DNA of 5,058 nucleotides from an uncultured Marinosulfonomonas sp. (GTDB taxonomy: Bacteria > Pseudomonadota > Alphaproteobacteria > Rhodobacterales > Rhodobacteraceae), in assembly GCA_947311455.1 (NCBI GenBank), contig CAMZKY010000244.1:1-5058 (forward strand). Direction: 5' to 3'. How positions within the stretch are numbered: position 1 is the first letter of the stretch; every line of letters starts with the position of its first letter. The position numbers and the translations under genes are program-made. The notes under the pieces are model-generated. The model did no database searches, was not told the origin of the DNA, and saw only the letters and a list, made by a program, of their open reading frames with translations. Positions 1 through 5,058 of the stretch are shown piece after piece.

Positions 1-493
1 CTTGAATGCCGAATGTTGCACTGGAACAGGCCACATTCATGTCATATCCATAGCCGTTGACCCCCAACAGGTCCTGCACTTCGATTGCGATTGCAGGATA
101 GCTGCGCTCCATGTTGGAAGCTGCAACAATCACGACATCCATATCCATCGCGGTTTTTCCCGCCGATTTCAATGCCTTGGTACACGCATCAAGCGCCATC
201 TCCGCCATGATCGAAGGTTCATCATCACTGCGTTGACGTAAGATTGGGTGCATGATTTTCGGGTCAAGGATTCCGGATTTATTCATTACATTACGGCGGT
301 GAATGCCGCTTGCCGCCACGATAAAATCAACGCTGGAATAGGCCTTTGCCTCGACGGTGCCCGCATCAATCAAATCTTTATTTTCTGCGTTGAACAAATC
401 CACATAGGCATTAAATGCCTCAACCAATTCTTCGTTCGTAATAATCTCGGATGGCGTATAAATGCCGGTTCCCGATATAACTGGTTGGTGCAT
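1..493 (-). CDS. Beta-ketoacyl-ACP synthase III (FabH-like), N-terminal part, 3' end outside window
   Basis: Thiolase-fold condensing enzyme predicted to join an acyl-CoA or acyl-ACP to malonyl-ACP in the cytoplasm, at the start of or as a side entry to fatty acid synthesis. The 164 visible residues begin MHQPVISGTGIYTP, the typical first strand of FabH proteins. They end in the active-site stretch NVACSSATFG, where C156 is the expected nucleophile. E. coli FabH has this cysteine at 112, so this protein carries about 44 extra residues before it. Part of the extra length is the segment around residues 27-55 (FNAYVDLFNAEN onward). This resembles the long FabH-like subgroup of proteobacteria that I associate with Pseudomonas PA3286, rather than the housekeeping FabH next to plsX. 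The catalytic His and Asn lie outside the window. The start at 493 is supported by AGGAGA six bases upstream. Family is secure; exact substrate and housekeeping role are not. Confidence 0.9.
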   Translation of the reverse strand, partial: MHQPVISGTGIYTPSEIITNEELVEAFNAYVDLFNAENKDLIDAGTVEAKAYSSVDFIVAASGIHRRNVMNKSGILDPKIMHPILRQRSDDEPSIMAEMALDACTKALKSAGKTAMDMDVVIVAASNMERSYPAIAIEVQDLLGVNGYGYDMNVACSSATFGIQ

Positions 494-498
494 GAAAC

Positions 499-504
499 TC
501 TCCT
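499..504 (-). promoter_or_regulatory. Ribosome binding site of the FabH-like gene
   Basis: On the minus strand AGGAGA lies five bases before the ATG at 493. It is a near-consensus Shine-Dalgarno sequence and fixes the start codon. Confidence 0.75.
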
Positions 505-517
505 ATGGCCCTACTGA

Positions 518-546
518 ATTAGGCCTCGTGAAGCAAAAAAGGTCAA
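518..546 (-). promoter_or_regulatory. Candidate sigma-70 promoter of the FabH-like gene
   Basis: Minus strand: -35 TTGACC (546-541), a 17-bp spacer, and -10 CCTAAT (523-518). The start of transcription would be near 511, giving a leader of about 18 nt that contains the ribosome binding site. The match is good at -35 (5 of 6) and moderate at -10 (4 of 6). The rest of the 494-638 gap holds a T-run (minus strand, 620-614) after a GC-rich but poorly pairing stretch, and a small imperfect inverted repeat around 589-610. Neither makes a convincing rluA terminator, so read-through from rluA into this gene is possible. Confidence 0.4.
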
Positions 547-638
547 GCCCTTACGCAACGCAAATTACGTAGTTAATCCAACCACGATTCCGGAATAGTA
601 AATTCCTGGAACTAAAAAAACGCAGCCGCCTAAGATTT

Positions 639-1286
639 TTAGAACGGGCACTTGGCCTTGAAAGTGAGGCCTTTCCCACCATCGGGATGACGCAACCGAA
701 GGCTTTCCGCATGTAGCATAAGCCGAGGTGCATTGCGGGCTTCCCCAGTGGCATAAAACGGATCCCCCAGTATCTGATGGCCTATTTCACGCATGTGCAC
801 CCGCAGCTGATGGCTACGTCCGGTTTGGGGGAACAGTCGCACGCGGGTGGAATTCTCCTCATATTTTATAACTTTCCAATCGGTTACCGCCTGTTTGCCA
901 TTTTCATGGTCAACATGCTGCAGCGGCCTGTTTGGCCAATCGACAATCAAAGGCAGATCTACGGTTCCTTCACGTGGTTCAAGGCGGCCAAACACCCGCG
1001 CTACATAGGTTTTCTTCATTTGGCGTTTTTCAAATTGAAGCCCCAAATGCCGTTGCGCCGGCTTGGTCAGGGCAAAGACCATCACACCAGAAGTATCGCG
1101 ATCCAAACGATGCACCAATAGCGCCTCTGGAAATGCGTCTTGAATACGCACAATCAGACAATCAGCAAGGTGTTCGCCTTTCCCGGGAACCGACAATAAA
1201 CCGCTTGGTTTATCAACCAGCAACAACTGATGATCATGGTGCAGAACCGCCAGTGGCGTATCCGGTGGAGTATAGTCGGTTTGCAT
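639..1286 (-). CDS. rluA: Dual-specificity 23S rRNA/tRNA pseudouridine synthase RluA
   Basis: Isomerises uridine to pseudouridine in RNA. E. coli RluA modifies U746 of 23S rRNA and U32 of several tRNAs, and the same targets are inferred here. The 215 residues match the length of E. coli RluA (219) and align along their whole length. Shared features are the N-terminal KPSGLLSVPG motif (about 26-35), the catalytic motif HRLDRDTSG with Asp62 (E. coli Asp64), VDLPLIVDWPNRP (about 109-121), TGRSHQLRVHM (about 155-165), LGDPFYA, and the C-terminal LMLHAE and LTFKA segments. There is no N-terminal S4 domain, as expected for RluA and unlike RluC or RluD. The ATG overlaps the stop of the upstream channel gene in TAATG. 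I see no good Shine-Dalgarno before it, so translation is probably coupled to that gene. No clear promoter of its own is visible. Confidence 0.93.
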   Translation of the reverse strand: MQTDYTPPDTPLAVLHHDHQLLLVDKPSGLLSVPGKGEHLADCLIVRIQDAFPEALLVHRLDRDTSGVMVFALTKPAQRHLGLQFEKRQMKKTYVARVFGRLEPREGTVDLPLIVDWPNRPLQHVDHENGKQAVTDWKVIKYEENSTRVRLFPQTGRSHQLRVHMREIGHQILGDPFYATGEARNAPRLMLHAESLRLRHPDGGKGLTFKAKCPF

Positions 1287-2260
1287 TATTCTGGCCGAAA
1301 TATTTCGCCGCGTAATATAGCGATAATAGTGCGAACGAATAATCCGGCAATAATAAGTGACAACAGACCAAACAAAGCAATACCAATCATTCCGTGGGTA
1401 GCCGACTCTGCAATCCCAGCAAAATCAAACGATGCAACGGTAAGCGCGGCCAATGGAAAGACCAACATCCACAGAGACAAATCAAAAGGCATTTTAACAA
1501 TACGGGGTAGCTGCATCACCACAACAAAACCAAACGCATATGCCATGTTCAACAATAAACGCGCCATCACTTCGCTTTCTGGTGCCAGTTGAATAAATGC
1601 AACAAAGGCCACGGCTGGTGGTGCCACCATAATAATCAAGGTTGGTAGAATTTTATCTGCAGCAGGTCCATGGAAAACCAAACGGTTCATCACCAACGAC
1701 AAAAGGATCATCCAGAATATGATGCCGGTAGAAAAGAACAGCCAAGACAATTCAAGATACCCAAGCGGCACCCCCACCACAGGAATAATCAGGCATCCGA
1801 CAACGGGCATGAACCACGCCGCATTAATATGTGCATGCTGATAGGGCTTATTACCAATCCATTGCGAAAACACCCCGAGTATAAGCCCCCCCTGAAGGCC
1901 TGCGCCTATCGCCCATAAAATTTGCGCTAGCCGCTCTTGATCATTAATCAACAGCCCAGCCATTATGACGAGTGAAATCGGGATTGTTGGAAAATACGCC
2001 ACTCGAACTGGGTGCTTAAACTCCCCCACCACTGCGCCCCTAAAGATCACTACCTTAAACAAGTAGAATCCTAAAACCAGCACGAACAGGATAATGGCCA
2101 TTGCTCGAACAGCCGGAAATATTGCATGTGCCCAATCGAAACCTTGTGCAGCCAATTGTAAAACTGTGCTAAAAGCCAATATCCCCATTGCAAAGGCAAA
2201 CATAGTCACGGGAAAATGCGCCAGTTTTAAATTTGCGCCTGCGGGGGTTGGGCTGGCCAT
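1286..2260 (-). CDS. TDT-family membrane channel/transporter (TehA/SLAC1-like)
   Basis: Integral inner-membrane protein of the tellurite-resistance/dicarboxylate transporter (TDT) family. Members include TehA, Mae1 malate permease and the plant anion channel SLAC1; the likely role is passage of small anions. The 324 residues contain ten hydrophobic segments, roughly 15-37, 49-72, 88-106, 111-133, 148-168, 171-193, 205-225, 232-251, 261-282 and 288-318, the number expected for the family. Segments that line up with E. coli TehA are KHPVRVAYF (82-90), the AP motif in IIMVAPPAVAF (about 209-219), and MPFDLSLW (257-264). Phe268, in LVFPLAAL, is a candidate for the pore-gating phenylalanine known in TehA and SLAC1, but this needs an alignment. 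AAAGGA precedes the ATG with suitable spacing. First gene of an operon with rluA. The transported ion cannot be read from the sequence; tellurite resistance should not be assumed. Confidence 0.85.
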   Translation of the reverse strand: MASPTPAGANLKLAHFPVTMFAFAMGILAFSTVLQLAAQGFDWAHAIFPAVRAMAIILFVLVLGFYLFKVVIFRGAVVGEFKHPVRVAYFPTIPISLVIMAGLLINDQERLAQILWAIGAGLQGGLILGVFSQWIGNKPYQHAHINAAWFMPVVGCLIIPVVGVPLGYLELSWLFFSTGIIFWMILLSLVMNRLVFHGPAADKILPTLIIMVAPPAVAFVAFIQLAPESEVMARLLLNMAYAFGFVVVMQLPRIVKMPFDLSLWMLVFPLAALTVASFDFAGIAESATHGMIGIALFGLLSLIIAGLFVRTIIAILRGEIFRPE

Positions 2261-2264
2261 GCTA

Positions 2265-2270
2265 AGGTCC
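2265..2270 (-). promoter_or_regulatory. Ribosome binding site of the TDT channel gene
   Basis: On the minus strand the purine-rich stretch AAAAGGACC lies a few bases before the ATG at 2260, with its AGGA core about seven bases upstream. This supports the chosen start. Confidence 0.6.
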
Positions 2271-2293
2271 TTTTCAATCTTGATTCATTTAGG

Positions 2294-2322
2294 ATTTAAC
2301 AGGCATGATCCAAAAGAGGCAA
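2294..2322 (-). promoter_or_regulatory. Candidate sigma-70 promoter of the channel-rluA operon
   Basis: Minus strand: -35 TTGCCT (2322-2317), a 17-bp spacer, and -10 TTAAAT (2299-2294). Each hexamer matches 4 of 6 consensus bases. The predicted start near 2287 leaves a leader of about 27 nt containing the ribosome binding site. No stronger candidate was seen on this strand between the two divergent genes. Confidence 0.4.
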
Positions 2323-2410
2323 GAAAGCAATTCCTTACCATCAAATCACAACTCGAATTGGCGACGGTATTTGTTTTTGGAAATGTGCTTAACGAGTTTC
2401 TTTTTCCACC

Positions 2411-2418
2411 TGCGCGCA
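2411..2418. repeat. Palindrome TGCGCGCA, copy 1
   Basis: Perfect 8-bp palindrome in the divergent intergenic region. The same word recurs at 2502-2509, directly after the candidate -10 box of the plus-strand gene. It may be an operator half of a paired site; this is inference only. Confidence 0.3.
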
Positions 2419-2491
2419 AATAATCAGTTCAAACGTCTTTTGACGTGCAAATTCTTGATCTTGAGTTTAGGTAGGAAGAAATGAATCGCAC

Positions 2492-2509
2492 CAATTATAA
2501 TTGCGCGCA
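2492..2509 (+). promoter_or_regulatory. Candidate -10 region and overlapping palindromes upstream of the pseudoprotease gene
   Basis: A consensus TATAAT at 2496-2501 sits inside a 12-bp perfect palindrome, CAATTATAATTG (2492-2503). It is followed at once by TGCGCGCA (2502-2509), copy 2 of the palindrome seen at 2411. Transcription would start near 2508, giving a leader of only about 13 nt. No good -35 hexamer lies 16-18 bp upstream, so the promoter may be weak or need an activator, or the box may be fortuitous. A bound protein on either palindrome would cover the start site. Confidence 0.35.
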
Positions 2510-2512
2510 CGT

Positions 2513-2517
2513 GAGGG
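2513..2517 (+). promoter_or_regulatory. Ribosome binding site of the pseudoprotease gene
   Basis: GAGGG at 2513-2517 lies three bases before the ATG at 2521. The spacing is short but usable. The start is also supported by the signal peptide that begins exactly there. Confidence 0.5.
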
Positions 2518-2520
2518 ACT

Positions 2521-4275
2521 ATGAAACGATTTTTTATCAGCATTTCTATTTTAATTTCTTTGGGTTTTTCTGCAAATGCCCAAGAATCTTCTTGGTTACA
2601 ACTTGAAGCCCATTCCAGCCTACGCGCCGCCCAAGAACGCACCCGCGCCTATGCCGGAGCATTCGAAGCGGTCAACGGGTTTTCAATGCCTGGTGGATGG
2701 TATGCCGTTGTTCTTGGCCCCTTTACCAAGCAAGAAGCCGAGAAACGCCGTCGCACTTTACGGCGCGAAAATCTAATCCCGAATGATAGCTTCATCGCAG
2801 ACGGACGTGGATATCGCCAACAATTCTGGCCCATTGGTGCCAACACCCTGACAGCAGAGCCCATTGGGGAAGCACCAACGGAAACAACAGCCATTGAAAT
2901 GTCCGTTGTTGAACCAGCAATATCAGAACCAACGGCACCTCAACCTGTTGCAGACATCGAAGAAACCCCGCGCCAAGCGCGCAAATCCGAAGCACTGTTA
3001 AATCGTGACGAACGTAAGATGCTGCAAACGGCCCTTCAATGGGAAGGGTTTTATACTGCGGCAATTGATGGCGCGTTTGGCCGAGGCACACGTAGATCAA
3101 TGGCCGCGTATCAAGCCGAAATGGGTTACAAAGCAACTGGTATTCTCACAACCAAGCAACGCGCGGAATTATTGAAAAACTATAACGCCATCCTAGAAGG
3201 TATTGGCCTTGCTACAATCATCGACAAATCCGCGGGTATCCAGATTGACATGCCCATGGCCTTAGTTGAATTTGCGCGTTATGAGCCACCATTTGTACAT
3301 TATGACAGTAAGAATGACAGCGGCGTTCGGGTTCTGCTGATTTCACAAACCGGCGACCAGGCATCCTTGTTTGGCCTCTATGACATCATGCAAACCCTTG
3401 AAATTGTCCCTCTTGAAGGAGAACGGAAGCGCAAGGATCGTAGCTTTGTCTTAACTGGGCAAAACGAAAAATTTACCTCGTACACCTATGCAGCATTGGA
3501 AAGCGGTATGATCAAAGGTTTCACTTTGATTTGGCCACAAGGCGATGGAAAACGTCTCGAACGTGTCATCGCGGCAATGAAAGCCAGTTTTAAGCCCGTT
3601 GGAAATACCGCACTTGATCCAAATCTGGGAGAGCCAACAGCCGAACAACGCATTGATCTGATATCCGGCCTCGAAATCCGTAAGCCGATCATTTCACGCA
3701 CAGGTTTCTACATCGACAGTGTTGGGCGTGTGTTAACCACGGCATCTTCTGTCCAAAATTGTGGGCGCATTTCAATTGATGAAACTTATGATGCCAGAGT
3801 TGAATTGGTAAATTCGGAATTGGGAATTGCCGTGTTAAAACCGATCAATACACTGGCTCCCGTTGCCTTTGCCAGCTTCAACACAAAGCCACCACGTTTG
3901 AATTCGGAAATCGCGGTTTCCGGATATTCCTACGAAGGTGCGCTTGGATCAGCCACAACAACTTTTGGCAAGCTTACAGATATTCGTGGATTACGAGGCG
4001 AAGAATATCTGCGCCGCCTTGCGATGGTAACACAGTCAGGTGATGCTGGCGGCCCTGTATTCGACATGACAGGTGCTGTTCTGGGAATGTTGTTACCTCA
4101 CTCCACATCAAGCACTCAGAAGCTTCCCGAAGAGGTGAATTTTGCTGTTAGCGCAGATGCGATTGCAAAGGCTGGTGTGAAACTGCCCGCCTCAACCATA
4201 TCAGGTGCCCTCGCACCCATCGAACTGGCGGCCAAAGGGATTGACATGACAGTGCTGGTTAGCTGCTGGAACTAA
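2521..4275 (+). CDS. Secreted SPOR / peptidoglycan-binding protein with inactive trypsin-like domain
   Basis: Predicted periplasmic cell-wall-associated protein of 584 residues; the family is usually labelled serine protease. Signal peptide 1-20 (MKRFF, hydrophobic core, cleavage after SANA). SPOR-like domain about 24-95, with WLQLEAHSS opening and GGWYAVVLGPF at 58-68; SPOR domains bind denuded septal peptidoglycan. A Pro/Glu/Thr-rich linker spans about 108-155. PG_binding_1-like domain about 157-220, with the IDGAFGRGT motif at 182-190. An unassigned domain spans about 225-365 (MALVEFARYEPPF, GLYDIMQTLE, KGFTLIWP). Trypsin-like domain about 372-550. In this last domain the usual GDSGGP is GDAGGP (Ala509), the His position in LTTASSV is Ser409, and the Asp position in ELGIAVLK is Gly435, so it should not cleave peptides. 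Only two cysteines are present, C414 and C582. A terminator follows directly. Likely a binding or scaffold role at the wall, by inference; domain limits are approximate. Confidence 0.88.
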   Translation: MKRFFISISILISLGFSANAQESSWLQLEAHSSLRAAQERTRAYAGAFEAVNGFSMPGGWYAVVLGPFTKQEAEKRRRTLRRENLIPNDSFIADGRGYRQQFWPIGANTLTAEPIGEAPTETTAIEMSVVEPAISEPTAPQPVADIEETPRQARKSEALLNRDERKMLQTALQWEGFYTAAIDGAFGRGTRRSMAAYQAEMGYKATGILTTKQRAELLKNYNAILEGIGLATIIDKSAGIQIDMPMALVEFARYEPPFVHYDSKNDSGVRVLLISQTGDQASLFGLYDIMQTLEIVPLEGERKRKDRSFVLTGQNEKFTSYTYAALESGMIKGFTLIWPQGDGKRLERVIAAMKASFKPVGNTALDPNLGEPTAEQRIDLISGLEIRKPIISRTGFYIDSVGRVLTTASSVQNCGRISIDETYDARVELVNSELGIAVLKPINTLAPVAFASFNTKPPRLNSEIAVSGYSYEGALGSATTTFGKLTDIRGLRGEEYLRRLAMVTQSGDAGGPVFDMTGAVLGMLLPHSTSSTQKLPEEVNFAVSADAIAKAGVKLPASTISGALAPIELAAKGIDMTVLVSCWN

Positions 4276-4292
4276 TAATAGTATTTAGAAAT

Positions 4293-4330
4293 AAAAATGG
4301 CCGCGGGAAACCGTGGCCATTTTTTGTTTA
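4293..4330. terminator. Rho-independent terminator, probably bidirectional, between convergent genes
   Basis: A 14-bp stem (4293-4306 with 4311-4324) closes on a GAAA tetraloop (4307-4310). It contains one G:U wobble in plus-strand RNA (4303 with 4314), which becomes a C/A mismatch in the opposite transcript. The T-rich tract at 4321-4330 serves the plus-strand gene. The A-run at 4293-4297 gives a U-run for the minus-strand YeeE operon, whose stop lies at 4343-4345. Plus-strand termination should be the stronger of the two. Confidence 0.85.
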
Positions 4331-4342
4331 TATTTGTTCGGT

Positions 4343-4936
4343 TTATTCAGCAGGAACACCGCTTGATTTAGTGTGCGTGCCGGTTTTCACTTCTGGCAGA
4401 ACAAATGCTACAAAGATGATAACCACCGCAATCACCAAGCCAAGGATATCGCCTTGAATTTCTGTGATGCCGTCGTATTTAGCCCCAGGAACGGTGCCCA
4501 AAGTTACTTTCCCACCGGCAATTTTATCCATCAGGAACGTGGCTTTAACTGCTGGGTACGATACCATATAGGCCGCAGCCCCAAGCAACCCACCAACAAT
4601 AAAGAACAACGCGTCTTTTCGCCCGCTGCTTGCGGCGGCAACGCTTGTCCCTGGGCAATAGCCTGAAACAGCCCAACCAAGGCCAAACAACAACCCGCCA
4701 ACAAATACACCAACGTAGGCTGTTTTCACTGACATATGGCCAACATCAACTAGCCCGGCCATTTGGCCGCCAAACATAAGGAATGAGCCAACGCCAATTG
4801 CCAGCAAAATGGTTTTTGCCAAACGCAAGTCAGTCAGGTTTAGCATTTTAAAGATCCAGTTCGGATTGGTCGCCCCAATACGATCCAGTACAAATCCAAA
4901 GGCAGCGCCAATGACAAGTGCAAGAAAAATAGTCAT
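4343..4936 (-). CDS. YeeE/YedE-family membrane protein, second half of a split sulfur-compound transporter
   Basis: Inner-membrane protein of the YeeE/YedE (sulphur transport) family. Characterised full-length members such as YeeE/TsuA take up thiosulfate using conserved cysteines in the pore. This 197-residue protein is about half that length, with some five hydrophobic segments (about 2-20, 40-60, 72-95, 108-128, 162-182). It carries the family signature GWAVSGYCPGTS, with its only cysteine at C94. A charged, flexible tail follows (KTGTHTKSSGVPAE). The upstream gene ends three bases before this ATG and also looks like a YeeE half, so the two probably assemble as a heteromer, as in PmpA/PmpB-type pairs. 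AAGGG inside the end of the upstream gene serves as ribosome binding site. Thiosulfate is the best substrate guess; other sulfur species cannot be excluded. Confidence 0.88.
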   Translation of the reverse strand: MTIFLALVIGAAFGFVLDRIGATNPNWIFKMLNLTDLRLAKTILLAIGVGSFLMFGGQMAGLVDVGHMSVKTAYVGVFVGGLLFGLGWAVSGYCPGTSVAAASSGRKDALFFIVGGLLGAAAYMVSYPAVKATFLMDKIAGGKVTLGTVPGAKYDGITEIQGDILGLVIAVVIIFVAFVLPEVKTGTHTKSSGVPAE

Positions 4937-4939
4937 GAT

Positions 4940-5058
4940 TTAACCCTTTTTAAAGATAAGCATGGCCGTGGGGATCGCAGCCCCGAACGTACCTAGTGTA
5001 AAGATGTACCCAGACAAAGACGTCTGCATCATGCCCGACATCATGTGGCCTGAGGTGC
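4940..5058 (-). CDS. YeeE/YedE-family membrane protein, C-terminal end only
   Basis: The last 38 codons and the TAA stop of a gene entering from the right edge; its frame begins at 5056. The visible tail contains QTSLSGYIFTLGTFGAAIPTAML and so forth: a single hydrophobic helix ending in a short basic tail (FKKG). This resembles the C-terminal helix of the first member of YeeE/YedE gene pairs. The stop is separated from the next gene's ATG by three bases, so the two are almost certainly co-transcribed and translationally linked. Too little is present to see its cysteine motif. Assigned mainly from context and the helix sequence. Confidence 0.65.
   Translation of the reverse strand, partial: TSGHMMSGMMQTSLSGYIFTLGTFGAAIPTAMLIFKKG

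Noticed and set aside
589..638. Possible rluA terminator: imperfect repeat around 589-610 and the T-run at 614-620 on the minus strand
   Set aside because: The T-run is not preceded by a stem that pairs well, and the inverted repeat (with a bulged base) is not followed by a T-run.
1296..1307. Perfect 12-bp palindrome CGAAATATTTCG as a stand-alone regulatory operator
   Set aside because: It lies inside the end of the channel coding sequence. About one such palindrome is expected by chance in a window of this length. I mention it only as possible RNA structure near the rluA start.
777..1592. Several plus-strand open frames of 114-127 codons opposite rluA and the channel gene
   Set aside because: They are antisense to strongly recognisable genes and their translations have no family features.
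2094..2423. Plus-strand open frame of 109 codons running from the channel gene into the intergenic region
   Set aside because: Most of it is antisense to the clearly real channel gene, and the intergenic part shows no protein-like composition.
2440..2469. Plus-strand promoter using TTGACG at 2440-2445 as the -35 box
   Set aside because: No hexamer resembling TATAAT occurs 16-19 bp downstream.
2424..2642. Minus-strand open frame of 72 codons across the divergent promoter and the start of the plus-strand gene
   Set aside because: It overlaps the signal-peptide coding region antisense, has no convincing ribosome binding site, and its translation resembles no family I know. It is most likely a chance frame.
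1..5058. Mobile element, CRISPR array, tRNA or rRNA gene, or defence system
   Set aside because: I found no direct-repeat array, terminal inverted repeats with a transposase, cloverleaf sequence or known defence-protein motif on either strand.

Overview
The window looks like the chromosome of an alphaproteobacterium, most likely a marine member of Rhodobacterales of moderate GC content. This is an inference from the protein families: a FabH-like synthase of the long form, a close RluA homologue, and a secreted SPOR / peptidoglycan-binding / trypsin-like protein of a kind I associate with Rhodobacteraceae. No 16S rRNA or other taxonomic marker is present. I see no mobile element, CRISPR array, tRNA or rRNA.

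Layout, left to right. Positions 1-493 (minus) hold the N-terminal 164 residues of a beta-ketoacyl-ACP synthase III family enzyme, cut by the window edge just after its active-site cysteine. It has its own ribosome binding site and a plausible promoter in the 145-bp gap before rluA. Positions 639-2260 (minus) are a two-gene operon: a TDT/TehA/SLAC1-family membrane channel followed by rluA (dual-specificity 23S rRNA/tRNA pseudouridine synthase). Their stop and start codons overlap in a TAATG. Positions 2261-2520 are a divergent promoter region with a candidate promoter for each direction and a twice-occurring 8-bp palindrome.

Positions 2521-4275 (plus) encode a secreted 584-residue protein with a signal peptide, SPOR-like domain, linker, peptidoglycan-binding domain, an unassigned middle domain and a trypsin-like domain. 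All three catalytic-triad positions of the last domain appear to be replaced, so it is predicted to be a pseudoprotease. This is the most interesting object in the window. A strong hairpin at 4293-4330 separates it from a convergent pair of YeeE/YedE-type membrane protein genes (minus strand, 4343 to beyond 5058). The pair probably forms a split transporter of thiosulfate or another sulfur compound.

Apart from the two tight gene pairs (channel-rluA and the YeeE pair), nothing indicates that the neighbours share one pathway. The window reads as ordinary core or near-core chromosome with one unusual cell-envelope protein.
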